Counted from the stretch's first letter, positions 8,143-17,338 are shown. The stretch is 37,408 nucleotides of DNA from Methylomonas sp. (GCF_023228165.1 NZ_JALOBS010000040.1:1-37408), one strand, 5' to 3'. Translations and numbers: made by a program. The notes: generated by a model from the letters alone, not told the origin.

Positions 8143-9720
8143 ATGTCAAAAGACTTTGTTTATCGCTGGGGGATTTTCCCCCTTTGGCTGTTACTAACAA
8201 CAACCATTTTCTTACGTAACCCCATCCCCATCGATGAGACTCGCTACCTGAGCGTAGCCTGGGAAATGTGGTTACGAGGCGACTTTTTAGTGCCCTATTT
8301 GAACGGCCATACCTATAGCCACAAACCGCCGCTGTTGTTTTGGCTGTTTGAAAGTGGCTGGGCAATCTTCGGCATCAACGAGTGGTGGCCGCGCTTGGTG
8401 GGACCGCTATGCGCCTTGCTGAATTTGCTATTGACTCGTCAGCTAGCCCTTAAACTTTGGCCGGACCGGTCGCAGATTGCGCTAAAAGCCCCCTGGATTT
8501 TGCTGGCCACCCTGCTGTGGACCTTATTCGCCAGCTCCACCATGTTCGATACCCTGCTCACCTGCTGCGTGCTACTAGGGATGCTGGGCTTAATAGAGGC
8601 GATCCGGGGCAATTCACTTAAAGGCTGGAGTTTTTTCAGTCTGGCGATAGGTTTAGGCTTATTAGCCAAAGGCCCGGTGATTTTTCTGCATCTATTGCCC
8701 ACCGCCCTCGTCGTCTTCATCTGGGCAAAACCCGACTATTCATTCAGCAAATCCTGGTTCGGCTATTTGGGGCTGAGCCTGCTGGCGGGCAGCGCCATAG
8801 CGCTTGCCTGGGCCTTGCCTGCCGCGGCGGCGGGCGGCGAAGAGTATGCCAACGCCATCCTCTGGCACCAAACCGCGGATCGCACCGTCGGCACCAAGAT
8901 TCATGCCCGTTCGTTTCCTTGGTATCTCTATTTTTTACCGCTACTGACCTTTCCGTGGATCGCTTGGCCACGATTATGGCAAAATCTTGGCTTGACCCGC
9001 ATTTCCGACCAATCCGGCTTACGTTTTTGCCTGACTTGGTTAGCGGCATCCCTGCTGTTGTTTTCCCTCTTACCGAGTAAACAGCTGCATTATCTGATTC
9101 CGATGCTTCCGGCCTTTGCCTTAATCTGCGCCCGTTTACTCGATCAGCCGGAGCGTCGATACAGCTTATTCGCCGAATTGCTGCCAGCCGTCCTGATCGG
9201 CTTAATCGGACTGTTTCTGATCATCCTGCCGCAAGTCCCTGGCCTGGCAAAGCTAAATTGGGTGAAGCAGGTAGAGCCGTTTTGGGGATTGAGCGTCACG
9301 GCAATTGCCATAATCCTGACGGCTTTTGTAGTGTATACACGCAGACTTTCAGTCTGCGCCTTATCTAGCGCCGTTGTCGTTTCGATATTTATCGGCTTTA
9401 TGTTTTTCTTTCAGTACGTCGGCTTGCAATACAACCTCAGGCCTGCCGCCATGCTCTTGAAACAGTTTAACGACCACCGGATACCAACTGCCTTTGTCGG
9501 CGATTATCAGGGCCAATTAGATTTTCTGGGCCGGTTAACCCAACCTTTGGAGACCATCGAGCGCGAAAAAACAGCTGAATGGGCCCAACAGCACCCTAAT
9601 GGTTATCTGATTTTTTTGGAGAAAGCCAAACCGGTTCAAGCTTTTTACATCCAGCCGCATCGGGAGTACTGGTTATTCTTTAAAACCGCGACTGAAGCGT
9701 TAGCGTCTGGCCCTGCATAA
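8143..9720 (+). CDS. ArnT-like lipid-linked sugar transferase (GT83/PMT type)
   Basis: This integral membrane glycosyltransferase is of the ArnT/PMT type, which moves a sugar from a polyprenyl-phosphate donor to lipid A or another periplasmic acceptor. The 525 residues begin with a TM helix followed by the periplasmic loop PIDETRYLSVAWEMW, carrying the family acidic pair, then YSHKPPLLFWL. About 11-13 hydrophobic segments follow, along with the KGPVIF and LLPSKQLHYLIPMLP motifs typical of ArnT relatives, and a short soluble C-terminal domain. The start ATG at 8143 lacks a clear Shine-Dalgarno. It is followed by a GT2 donor synthase and a LAB_N protein, which supports a complete sugar-transfer pathway. 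The sugar is unknown: the dedicated L-Ara4N genes (arnA, arnB, arnD) are not here. Confidence 0.85.
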   Translation: MSKDFVYRWGIFPLWLLLTTTIFLRNPIPIDETRYLSVAWEMWLRGDFLVPYLNGHTYSHKPPLLFWLFESGWAIFGINEWWPRLVGPLCALLNLLLTRQLALKLWPDRSQIALKAPWILLATLLWTLFASSTMFDTLLTCCVLLGMLGLIEAIRGNSLKGWSFFSLAIGLGLLAKGPVIFLHLLPTALVVFIWAKPDYSFSKSWFGYLGLSLLAGSAIALAWALPAAAAGGEEYANAILWHQTADRTVGTKIHARSFPWYLYFLPLLTFPWIAWPRLWQNLGLTRISDQSGLRFCLTWLAASLLLFSLLPSKQLHYLIPMLPAFALICARLLDQPERRYSLFAELLPAVLIGLIGLFLIILPQVPGLAKLNWVKQVEPFWGLSVTAIAIILTAFVVYTRRLSVCALSSAVVVSIFIGFMFFFQYVGLQYNLRPAAMLLKQFNDHRIPTAFVGDYQGQLDFLGRLTQPLETIEREKTAEWAQQHPNGYLIFLEKAKPVQAFYIQPHREYWLFFKTATEALASGPA

Positions 9721-9794
9721 GCCTAAGAAACAATTTGAGTTTTCGGCTAAAATCCAGCCCCTTAAATATTTATCCACTTTTAAATTATAGATAC

Positions 9795-10514
9795 ATGAAA
9801 ATTTCGGTCGTGGTTCCGGTTCATAATGAAACCGATAATGTTGGAACCCTCATTGCGGAAATACATCAGGCCCTGCACAGTCAGGATGCTTACGAAATGT
9901 TATTTGTCGATGACGGCAGCACGGATGATACCTTGCTGAAATTAAAACAAGCCATGCAGGCTTATCCGGCTTTGCGGGTGTTACAACATCAAAAAGCCTG
10001 CGGGCAAAGCCGCGCTATTCACAGCGGCGTGACAGCGGCCCAATATGACTGGATTGCCACGCTGGATGGCGACGGCCAAAACGATCCCGCCGATATTCCT
10101 AATTTGATGACCGCCTTGAGCGAACATGACTCGGAGCAACTATGGATGCTGGCCGGTTTTCGACATCAACGCAACGACACCGGCTGGCGGCGGTTTTCGT
10201 CGCGATTTGCTAATGCCGTCAGACAGGCATTCCTGCATGACCAAACCCCCGACTCCGGCTGCGGCTTAAAACTGTTTCGCCGGGATAAATTTTTAGCCTT
10301 ACCGTATTTCGACCATATTCACCGCTTCATGCCGGCCATGATACGCATGGCGGGCGGCGAGGTGATTTCGGTTAAAGTCAATCACCGCGCCAGAAGCCAC
10401 GGTCAATCCAAATACGGCACTCTGGACAGACTGACAGCCGGCGTTGTTGATTTACTCGGCGTCATCTGGCTGAAAAAACGCCACAGCCTGCCGATTATTA
10501 GCGAGGTGAAATAA
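9795..10514 (+). CDS. Glycosyltransferase family 2, polyprenyl-phosphate sugar synthase type
   Basis: This GT-A fold transferase resembles dolichol-phosphate mannose synthase and ArnC. It would load a nucleotide sugar onto undecaprenyl phosphate at the cytoplasmic face. It has VVPVHNETDN at the N-terminus, the DXD-type motifs FVDDGSTDDT and LDGDGQNDP, DSGCGLKLFRR and the acceptor-loop motif HRARSHGQSKYG. There is only one short hydrophobic C-terminal segment, unlike the two-TM ArnC form. The ATG at 9795 starts MKISVVVPVHN; upstream in-frame codons lie in non-family sequence. Its stop overlaps the next start (TAATG), so it is translationally coupled to the LAB_N gene. Confidence 0.88.
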   Translation: MKISVVVPVHNETDNVGTLIAEIHQALHSQDAYEMLFVDDGSTDDTLLKLKQAMQAYPALRVLQHQKACGQSRAIHSGVTAAQYDWIATLDGDGQNDPADIPNLMTALSEHDSEQLWMLAGFRHQRNDTGWRRFSSRFANAVRQAFLHDQTPDSGCGLKLFRRDKFLALPYFDHIHRFMPAMIRMAGGEVISVKVNHRARSHGQSKYGTLDRLTAGVVDLLGVIWLKKRHSLPIISEVK

Positions 10515-10798
10515 TGGACGCCAATACCCTTTGGTTGATTGTCGGTTTTCTCGGGCAGGGCCTGTTTTCGGCCCGGTTTCTGGTACAGTGGCTAGCCAGC
10601 GAGCGGCAAAAAAAGAGCGTGATTCCGGTAATGTTCTGGTATTTCAGCATCCTGGGCGGCTCCACCCTGCTGATTTATTCCATACACAAACAAGACCCGG
10701 TTTTCATTGCCGGTCAGGCTGGCGGCTTATTGATTTATGCCCGCAATCTGTATTTTGTGATCAAACACGCCAAACAAGAACAACTCGCCTCTAAGTAG
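10514..10798 (+). CDS. LAB_N domain small membrane protein
   Basis: This 94-residue protein matches the lipid-A-disaccharide synthase N-terminal (LAB_N) domain: GFLGQGLFSARFLVQWLASE, VIPVMFWYFSILGGS and GQAGGLLIYARNLYF. It has three hydrophobic helices and a Lys-rich C-terminus. Stand-alone LAB_N proteins often sit beside GT2 and ArnT-like genes, as here. A role in flipping or handling the lipid-linked sugar is a reasonable inference, not shown. The start codon overlaps the stop of the GT2 gene by one base. Confidence 0.88.
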   Translation: MDANTLWLIVGFLGQGLFSARFLVQWLASERQKKSVIPVMFWYFSILGGSTLLIYSIHKQDPVFIAGQAGGLLIYARNLYFVIKHAKQEQLASK

Positions 10799-10820
10799 GT
10801 TTCAAGTCATAAGACTGCAA

Positions 10821-10845
10821 CCCGGCGGCGAAAATTCGCGCCGGG
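10821..10845 (+). repeat. GC-rich hairpin after the lipid-modification operon
   Basis: CCCGGCG (10821-10827) pairs with CGCCGGG (10839-10845), and inner GCGAA/TTCGC extends the stem with a one-base bulge. It starts 22 bases past the LAB_N stop. No U-run follows, so it may be a stability hairpin or a weak terminator. The rest of the gap to 11079 contains nothing recognisable. Confidence 0.5.
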
Positions 10846-11079
10846 TGCGAACAAATTGACAGCGCCAGCAAAATAGGCTAAACAGCTCCCCATCGATCCG
10901 GCATCTAAACTTGGCAATGGCGCCGCATAATTCAAGTCCGGCCAACGCCATTAACATGCCGAAAGCACGGGTCGCGAACCTACGTTGCCGGGCCCCGTCA
11001 AATTGATATCGCGCGGCCGCAGGCCGGCATCATGCATTCTGGCCCGACTATTCGCGGCTTACCTTGGAGAATAACCGCT

Positions 11080-11409
11080 ATGCGCAAAATATCCGTTTTA
11101 TTTTTATTGCTTATGTCGGCCCCATCCCACGCCGAAGTCTTCAAGTGCGTGGAAAAATTCGGCAAAGCAATATATCAATCCACTCCTTGCAAAGTTACGT
11201 CCAAAGAGCAGCAGTTAGATATCAAAACAGCGCCCGACCCCGCCCAAGAGGCGGCGGCAAAAGCCAAGTTGGAAGCCATTCAAGCCGAATATCAAGCCCA
11301 AAAAGCCGCCGGCGAAAAATTACAAGCAGAGCAAAATAAACAATCCGCCGCCGCTTTGGAAATTGTTCGCAAAAATACCTCGATTCAGCAACAGACGGAA
11401 GCGCGGTAA
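11080..11409 (+). CDS. Secreted DUF4124 domain protein (copy 1)
   Basis: This 109-residue protein has a signal peptide (MRKISVLFLLLMSAPSHA), a short DUF4124 module with two cysteines (EVFKCVEKFGKAIYQSTPC), then an Ala/Lys/Glu/Gln-rich helical region likely to form a coiled coil. DUF4124 proteins are periplasmic and of unknown function. The ATG at 11080 has GGAGA about 8 bases upstream and puts the signal peptide at the N-terminus. It is closely related to the next gene, indicating tandem duplication. Confidence 0.8.
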   Translation: MRKISVLFLLLMSAPSHAEVFKCVEKFGKAIYQSTPCKVTSKEQQLDIKTAPDPAQEAAAKAKLEAIQAEYQAQKAAGEKLQAEQNKQSAAALEIVRKNTSIQQQTEAR

Positions 11410-11582
11410 AGATAAACAGACGAACTAGGACGGCAACATTAATTTCTGTTTCGTCCGTTCGAATGCGGCGATAATCATTCAGCAGTTGTAACCAGCCCGA
11501 TACTAGCTCGGTTTACCGCTTTCCCCCGGATGAGTGAGTTACACTATGGCTAATGAACCAGCCCAAGCCGGGGAGAATCTTT

Positions 11583-12077
11583 ATGCGCAAACTGTTATTT
11601 ATGTTTTTGTGCTTGGCGGCGGCGGACTGCGGCGCCGAGGTCTTCAAATGTATTGAAAAAAACGGCAAAACTATTTATCAAGCCGCTCCTTGTCACGGTG
11701 CCGCTAAAGAACAGCAACTGGATATCAAATCCGACCCGGCCAAGGAAGCAGAAGCAAAAGCCAAGCTGGAAGCCGTTCAAAGCGAATACGACAGCAGAAA
11801 AGCCGCGCAGGAAAAGGTCGATAAAGAACGAGCGGAACAACAAAGGGCCGCGGCTACTTTAGAGTTTGCCCGGCGCAACGCCATAGCCCAACAAGAGCAG
11901 GCCCAGGCACAACAGCGGCAAGCAGAAGCCCTGGAAAGGCAAAATCGTTATAACAACAACCGGCCGTATTTTTATTTGCCCCCTATCGCTCCCCGTTTCC
12001 CTATTGCGCCAAACCCTCGGCCAAGCCCTCAACCCAACAGAAACCGGGATAATCCGCAATTGCGTATCAACCCTTAA
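11583..12077 (+). CDS. Secreted DUF4124 domain protein (copy 2, Pro/Asn-rich tail)
   Basis: This 164-residue paralogue of the preceding gene shares the same plan: signal peptide, EVFKCIEKNGKTIYQAAPC module, KEQQLDIK linker and charged coiled coil. It differs by a C-terminal extension rich in Gln/Arg and then Pro/Asn/Arg (NRYNNNRPYFYLPPIAPRF and a repeated PNP/PSP pattern), which looks disordered. The ATG at 11583 has GGGGAGA upstream. The upstream gap of about 170 bases suggests its own promoter. The function is unknown. Confidence 0.8.
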   Translation: MRKLLFMFLCLAAADCGAEVFKCIEKNGKTIYQAAPCHGAAKEQQLDIKSDPAKEAEAKAKLEAVQSEYDSRKAAQEKVDKERAEQQRAAATLEFARRNAIAQQEQAQAQQRQAEALERQNRYNNNRPYFYLPPIAPRFPIAPNPRPSPQPNRNRDNPQLRINP

Positions 12078-12135
12078 GTTTGGCTTTAAACAGAATCAGT
12101 AACGGCTGATTTATGTCTGATTGTCCGGACCGCCG

Positions 12136-13527
12136 TTAAACCCCGACTTGCAGGCGCGCGGCAGCGATCGCTTTCCGGACCTGTGCCGGTGCCGTACCCC
12201 CGATATGGTTACGGGCAGCCACCGAGCCCTCCAGTTTCAAAATATCGAACACATCGGCGCCGATGGCTGGAGAGAAACCCTGCAATTCGCCCAGCGCTAA
12301 CTCGGACAAATCCCGCCCGCTGTCCAGGCCCAAGCGCACCGCCAGCCCTACCACTTCATGCGCATCCCTAAAAGCCATGCCTTTACGTACCAGATAATCG
12401 GCCAGATCGGTTGCGGTGGCAAAACCACGTTTGGCCGAGTTGTACATGTTCTCCCGCTTGGCTTTGACATGCGGCATCATATCGGCAAAAGCGCGCAGAC
12501 AATTAATCAGCGTGTCGGCGGTATCGAACAACGGCTCTTTGTCTTCCTGGTTGTCCTTGTTGTAGGCCAGGGGCTGGCTTTTCATCAGCATTAGCAAAGA
12601 CATCAAATGCCCGACCACCCGTCCGGACTTGCCGCGTACCAACTCGGGCACGTCCGGATTTTTCTTTTGCGGCATGATGGAGGAACCGGTACAAAACGCA
12701 TCGGGTATGTCGATAAAATCGAACTGCGCGCTGGCCCACAATACTAATTCTTCGGAAAAACGCGATAAGTGCATCATGATCAGGCTGCCTGCCGCGGCAA
12801 ACTCAATCGCAAAATCCCGATCGCTAACCGAATCCAACGAATTGTTGGATGGCCGGGAAAAATCCAACAGCTCTGCCGTCATATATCTGTCGATCGGATA
12901 ACTAGTGCCCGCCAATGCGGCGGCGCCCAACGGCATGACGTTGAGGCGTTTAAGACAATCCTGCAGCCTTTCCTGGTCCCGGCACAGCATTTCAAACCAG
13001 GCCATTAAATGGTGGCCAAAAGTGACCGGCTGCGCCACTTGCAAATGGGTAAATCCCGGCATGATGGTATCCGCCTCGCGTTCGGCCACATCCAGCAATG
13101 CCAGCTGCAAACGTTTTAACTGCACCATGATCGCGCCGATATCGCTGCGCAAGTACAGGCGAATGTCGGTGGCCACCTGATCATTGCGGGAACGTCCGGT
13201 ATGCAGTTTTTTACCGGCAATGCCGATCAAATCAGTCAAACGCGCCTCGATGTTCATATGCACATCTTCCTGTTTGATCGACCAGACAAACTCGCCCCGT
13301 GCTATTTCAGCACCGATTTGCCCCAAACCGCGTTGAATATCAGCCAGTTCCTGTTCGGTCAGGATGCCGATTTTGCATAACATGGCCGCATGCGCCAAAG
13401 ACCCCTGAATATCCTGCTGCGCCATGCGTTGATCGAACCCCACCGAAGCAGTAAATTCTTCGACAAAAGCATCGGTGGCTTCGGCAAATCGCGCGCTGGA
13501 GAGTTTTTCGGTATTAACAGTGGTCAT
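12136..13527 (-). CDS. argH: Argininosuccinate lyase
   Basis: ArgH cleaves argininosuccinate to arginine and fumarate, the last step of arginine synthesis, as a homotetramer. The 463 residues have the fumarase/aspartase superfamily signature GSSIMPQKKNPD, HTGRSRNDQVATD (substrate loop), PGFTHLQVAQPVTFGHH and YNKDNQEDKEPLFD, all intact. The ATG at 13527 begins MTTVNTEKLSSARF, as in relatives. It is divergent from argA, while argG lies about 7 kb away, so arginine genes are close but not one operon. Confidence 0.97.
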   Translation of the reverse strand: MTTVNTEKLSSARFAEATDAFVEEFTASVGFDQRMAQQDIQGSLAHAAMLCKIGILTEQELADIQRGLGQIGAEIARGEFVWSIKQEDVHMNIEARLTDLIGIAGKKLHTGRSRNDQVATDIRLYLRSDIGAIMVQLKRLQLALLDVAEREADTIMPGFTHLQVAQPVTFGHHLMAWFEMLCRDQERLQDCLKRLNVMPLGAAALAGTSYPIDRYMTAELLDFSRPSNNSLDSVSDRDFAIEFAAAGSLIMMHLSRFSEELVLWASAQFDFIDIPDAFCTGSSIMPQKKNPDVPELVRGKSGRVVGHLMSLLMLMKSQPLAYNKDNQEDKEPLFDTADTLINCLRAFADMMPHVKAKRENMYNSAKRGFATATDLADYLVRKGMAFRDAHEVVGLAVRLGLDSGRDLSELALGELQGFSPAIGADVFDILKLEGSVAARNHIGGTAPAQVRKAIAAARLQVGV

Positions 13528-13853
13528 GGCTGGTCAGAAGATAGAAAAAAATAAACTCAAATTATACCGTTGCCGCGGCCATTTATAGTCCTTATTAGCC
13601 AATAATTATAGCTATTGCCTGTCAAATTTCGGCACCTCAACACCCTCTCCTGCCGGAGAGAGTAAAGGAGAGGAGAATTTAAAACAGCCATTCGAAGTGC
13701 GATGAGTATAGTTTCAAACGGCTAACCGAGCAGGGTAAAAACCGCCGTCATCAGTCATGTCCAGCGGTATAAGACCCGCTACGCTGGACTTTCATTAGCC
13801 AGCTGTCTAACATGCTTAGCGACACAACCGTCCTATTCAACCTCGACAACCAC
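13528..13853. repeat. argH-argA intergenic region with a REP-like hairpin
   Basis: This is the divergent promoter region for argH and argA. CTCTCC (13645-13650) and GGAGAG (13655-13660) form a 6-bp stem with a 4-base loop, followed by further GGAGAG sequence, like degenerate REP-type intergenic repeats. No canonical ARG box was recognised by eye. The boundary with argA is uncertain because an in-frame ATG lies at 13812. Confidence 0.35.
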
Positions 13854-15170
13854 ATGCAGCAACCCTCCGCCTTCGTCAATTGGTTCAGAAACTCGTCGCC
13901 CTATATCCATGCGCATCGCAATCGCACTTTTGTGATTTTTTTTAGCGGCACCGCCGTGACCGAGCCGGAATTCGATAATCTGATCCATGATTTTGCATTG
14001 CTGAAAAGTCTGGGCGTCAGGCTGGTATTGGTGCACGGAATCCGGCCGCAAATCGACGAACGACTTTTGCAACAAGGCGATACGCCGAAGTTTCATCATC
14101 ATTTGCGCATCACCGACGCACCCACCCTGCAATACGTTAAACAAGCGGCAGGACTGGTGCGGGTGGAAATTGAAGCCTTGTTATCCATGGGCGTCTCCGG
14201 CTCGCCGATGGCTGGCGCTAAAATCCGGGTTGCTTCCGGCAATTTCGTCACCGCCAAACCGTTGGGCGTGCTGGATGGCATCGATTATTGCCATACCGGT
14301 AAAGTACGCCGCATCGATTCCCAAGCTATCCACCAGCAGCTGGATCAAAATAATGTGGTGCTGATTTCTCCCGTCGGTTATTCGCCAAGCGGCGAGGTAT
14401 TCAATCTGTCCGCCGAAGAAGTGGCCACCGAAGTGGCTATTGCGCTGCGCGCCGAGAAACTGATTTTACTCACCGATCAAGCCTGCCTGTCCCCGGAAGA
14501 TAACCACCCCATTCAACAGCTCACTACCGATCAGGCCCAGGCACTGCTTGCGAAGACCCCGGAACTACCCGATGCCGTGGCACGTTCGTTGAACGCAGCC
14601 ATCCAAAGTTGCCGGCAAGGCGTAGGGCGAGCCCATTTGATTAACCGCCATTTGGACGGCGCTTTGCTGTTGGAATTATTCACCCGCGACGGCATAGGCA
14701 CCTTGATTAGTTCTGCCGAATTCGAAGCCATACGCCCCGCCAGCTTGGATGACATCGGCGGCATCATGGAGCTGATCAAGCCGCTGGAACAGCAAGGTAT
14801 ATTGGTAAAACGCTCTCGGGAAAAACTGGAAATGGAAATCAACGACTATATTGTCATCGAACGGGATGGCTTGATCATCGGCTGTACCGCGTTTCATATT
14901 ATGGCGGACAAGCATCATGCCGAAATTGCCTGTCTGGCCGTACACAATGACTACCAAAAAGGCGCCCGCGGCAGTCGCTTATTGGCTTACCTGACGCAGA
15001 ACGCGGAACAGCGCGGCATTAAACGCCTGTATGTGCGTTCCACCCAAACCGTACATTGGTTTATCGAGCGCGGCTTTACGCCTTGCGAAATTCAGAATTT
15101 ACCGGAACCCATGAAGAGCGCTTATAACTATGCCCGCAATTCGAAAGTCTTATTCAAGCAGGTCGACTGA
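13854..15170 (+). CDS. argA: Amino-acid N-acetyltransferase (N-acetylglutamate synthase)
   Basis: ArgA acetylates glutamate with acetyl-CoA, the first step of arginine synthesis, and in relatives is feedback-inhibited by arginine. The 438 residues comprise an N-terminal amino-acid-kinase-like domain (FVIFFSGTAVTEPEF, LVLVHGIRPQIDERL, SVGYSPSGEVFN-like region) and a C-terminal GNAT domain from about residue 290 (ACLAVHNDYQKGARGSRLL is the acetyl-CoA loop region). The length equals the classical ArgA. The ATG at 13854 aligns with known N-termini; ATG at 13812 would add 14 residues, and neither has a strong ribosome site. Confidence 0.93.
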   Translation: MQQPSAFVNWFRNSSPYIHAHRNRTFVIFFSGTAVTEPEFDNLIHDFALLKSLGVRLVLVHGIRPQIDERLLQQGDTPKFHHHLRITDAPTLQYVKQAAGLVRVEIEALLSMGVSGSPMAGAKIRVASGNFVTAKPLGVLDGIDYCHTGKVRRIDSQAIHQQLDQNNVVLISPVGYSPSGEVFNLSAEEVATEVAIALRAEKLILLTDQACLSPEDNHPIQQLTTDQAQALLAKTPELPDAVARSLNAAIQSCRQGVGRAHLINRHLDGALLLELFTRDGIGTLISSAEFEAIRPASLDDIGGIMELIKPLEQQGILVKRSREKLEMEINDYIVIERDGLIIGCTAFHIMADKHHAEIACLAVHNDYQKGARGSRLLAYLTQNAEQRGIKRLYVRSTQTVHWFIERGFTPCEIQNLPEPMKSAYNYARNSKVLFKQVD

Positions 15171-15221
15171 TCATGGCAAGCTCGGTCTATGTCTATCAAC
15201 TAACGTGAAAAATTTGCAGTC

Positions 15222-16013
15222 ATGGCAACATTGAACGTTTTGCAGCTTACCGATCTCCACGTCACTCCGCATTCCGGTGAGTTAATGCTGGGGATCGATA
15301 CCGAAGCTTATTTTCAGCAAACCCTAAAACACGCCGTTGACCGACACGGTCCTTTCGATTTAATCCTGCTGACCGGCGATTTGGCACAAGATCCATGTGC
15401 CGATACTTATCAGCGCATCTACCGGCACTTAAGCCGTTACGACACGCGCTGCCTTTGTTTACCCGGCAACCACGATGATTTCAGTTTGATGCAGACACAG
15501 TTGAATACTGGAAAAATCAGTTGCGACAAACAATTGGTTTTGGGCAACTGGTCGATCCTGATGTTGAACAGCCAAAGAATAAACAGCCATATTGGCGTAC
15601 TGGATGACGATGAATTGGATTTTTTGGAACAAACACTGCAATCGCACATCAACCTGCCGACGTTAATCGCGGTTCACCATCATTGCATTCGAAGCGGTTC
15701 ACCTTGGATGGATACCATGCAGATTCAAAACAGCGCCGCCTTTTTGGCGCTGATACAAAAGTATTCACAAGTGAAGGCGGTCACCTGCGGACACGTGCAT
15801 CAGGCTTTTAGTAAACAGGAAGCTCAAATAGCCCTATTCGCCACGCCCGCCAGCTGTTTTCAGTTCACCCCCCACTCCAGCGAATTTAGTATCGATGAAA
15901 CACCGCCCGGCTACCGTATCTTCCAACTTTACGATGATGGCCAATTGCAATCCGAAATATTCCGCCTACCTATTACGATGACCGATTTAGACCGAAACGC
16001 TCACGAGTATTAA
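15222..16013 (+). CDS. cpdA: 3',5'-cyclic-AMP phosphodiesterase CpdA-like
   Basis: This class III metallophosphoesterase likely hydrolyses cAMP to AMP and so modulates Crp-type signalling. Metal ligands appear in order: LTDLH near the N-terminus, LLTGDLAQD, CLPGNHDD, AVHHHCIRSGSPWMD and TCGHVHQAF. The 263-residue length and the GSxWMD element fit CpdA. It ends convergently with rppH, the two stop codons overlapping by three bases (16011-16013 and 16012-16010). Confidence 0.9.
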   Translation: MATLNVLQLTDLHVTPHSGELMLGIDTEAYFQQTLKHAVDRHGPFDLILLTGDLAQDPCADTYQRIYRHLSRYDTRCLCLPGNHDDFSLMQTQLNTGKISCDKQLVLGNWSILMLNSQRINSHIGVLDDDELDFLEQTLQSHINLPTLIAVHHHCIRSGSPWMDTMQIQNSAAFLALIQKYSQVKAVTCGHVHQAFSKQEAQIALFATPASCFQFTPHSSEFSIDETPPGYRIFQLYDDGQLQSEIFRLPITMTDLDRNAHEY

Positions 16014-16534
16014 CTTTCCTGGCATCCGGATAAATAACCCGCGGCATCTACCTGCACATTGTCAGCCATCAACAGGGACCCCAATTCATCCATCGCCTTG
16101 CGGTACACCCGCCGCTTGAAATACACCACATCCTGCAATGGATACCAATACTCCACCCATTTAAAGTTATCGAATTCCTGTTTTTGGCCGCAATCGAAAC
16201 GCACCAAGGATTCGTCGCTAAGCAAACGCAACATAAACCAAATCTGTTTCTGGCCTATGCATAACGGCAGCGAATTTTTGCGAATATAACGTTCCGGCAG
16301 TTTGTAGCGCAGCCAATAACGGGTCCGCCCCAATAGCTGCACATGTTCCGCACGCAAACCTGTTTCTTCCCACAACTCCCGATACATCGCGGTTTCCGGG
16401 TCTTCATCGAAATCGATCCCGCCTTGCGGAAACTGCCACGAATTAGCGCCTTTGCGCTTTGCCCAGAACACACGACCCTCGTCATTGCAAAGGATAATGC
16501 CGACATTGGGTCGGTATCCTTTCGAGTCTATCAT
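16010..16534 (-). CDS. rppH: RNA pyrophosphohydrolase RppH
   Basis: RppH is a Nudix hydrolase that removes pyrophosphate from 5'-triphosphorylated mRNA and so triggers RNase E decay. The product has GYRPNVGIILCN at the N-terminus and KRKGANSWQFPQGGID, which leads into the Nudix box (GGIDFDEDPETAMYREL then WEETGL, with the catalytic REL..EE). WLRYKLPERYIR and the QKQIWFML motif follow. At 174 residues it matches the family. The ATG at 16534 (MIDSKGYRPNVG) is the family start; longer in-frame extensions are not family-like. Confidence 0.95.
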   Translation of the reverse strand: MIDSKGYRPNVGIILCNDEGRVFWAKRKGANSWQFPQGGIDFDEDPETAMYRELWEETGLRAEHVQLLGRTRYWLRYKLPERYIRKNSLPLCIGQKQIWFMLRLLSDESLVRFDCGQKQEFDNFKWVEYWYPLQDVVYFKRRVYRKAMDELGSLLMADNVQVDAAGYLSGCQES

Positions 16535-16684
16535 GTAAAAACCTGTATTATTTGCCGCCCGCAGCATCGACTGAATGCTAAAATCGTACTCGGACGGACC
16601 ATTAAAATGAATGGCGCAATTGTTCCACAAATAAGCGGCGGAAGCCATAAGCCGTGTGGTTTTATTTAATTTGACAGGTTTAGC

Positions 16685-17338
16685 GTGAGTTTAGCGATTT
16701 TTGATTTGGATAATACGCTGATTGCCGATGACAGCGATTTCCTATGGGGACAGTTTTTAGTCGACCGCGGCATTGTAGACAAAGGCCATTATGCAGCGGC
16801 CAACGCCAAGTTTTACGATGATTACAAACAGGGCTGCCTGGATATCGTCGAATTTTTGGATTTTTCCCTTGCCCCTTTAGCTGCGCACGATCCCGAGCAA
16901 CTATATCAATGGCGGGATGAGTTTGTCGAAACCCTGATCAAACCCATCACGCTGGATGCGGCCCATGCTCTTGTCGAACGCCATCGCGCGGCCGGCGACA
17001 CCTTGCTGGTGATCACGGCCACCAACCGCTTTGTTACCGAACCTATCGTCAAACTGTATGGCATCGATAACTTGCTGGCCACCACGCCTGAATTTAAACA
17101 CGGGCGTTATACCGGCAATTTTATCGACACGCCCTGTTTTCAGGCAGGCAAAGTCAAGCAACTGCAGGATTGGCTATCCAAGTCTGCTTTAAACCTGGAC
17201 GGCAGCTGTTTTTACAGTGACTCGCATAATGATTTACCGCTACTGAAACTGGTCGAAAATCCGGTGGCAGTCGACCCGGACGATAAATTGCGCGCAGCCG
17301 CGGAGCAAGCCGGCTGGCCTATTATCAGCCTGAGATAA
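16685..17338 (+). CDS. HAD-IB family phosphatase
   Basis: This haloacid dehalogenase superfamily IB hydrolase is probably a small-molecule phosphomonoesterase. Motif I is FDLDNTLI (nucleophile and acid/base Asp), motif II is VITATN, a Lys at about residue 150 is motif III, and motif IV is YSDSHNDLPLL. The 217-residue length and a helical cap between motifs I and II fit subfamily IB, related to SerB and CicA. The substrate is unknown. The start is GTG at 16685 with AGG 6 bases upstream, placing the motif-I strand at the N-terminus as usual. It is divergent from rppH. Confidence 0.88.
   Translation: MSLAIFDLDNTLIADDSDFLWGQFLVDRGIVDKGHYAAANAKFYDDYKQGCLDIVEFLDFSLAPLAAHDPEQLYQWRDEFVETLIKPITLDAAHALVERHRAAGDTLLVITATNRFVTEPIVKLYGIDNLLATTPEFKHGRYTGNFIDTPCFQAGKVKQLQDWLSKSALNLDGSCFYSDSHNDLPLLKLVENPVAVDPDDKLRAAAEQAGWPIISLR

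Noticed and set aside
8143..10798. Complete arn (L-Ara4N) polymyxin-resistance operon
   Set aside because: Only ArnT- and ArnC-like proteins plus LAB_N are present; arnA, arnB, arnD, arnE and arnF are absent.
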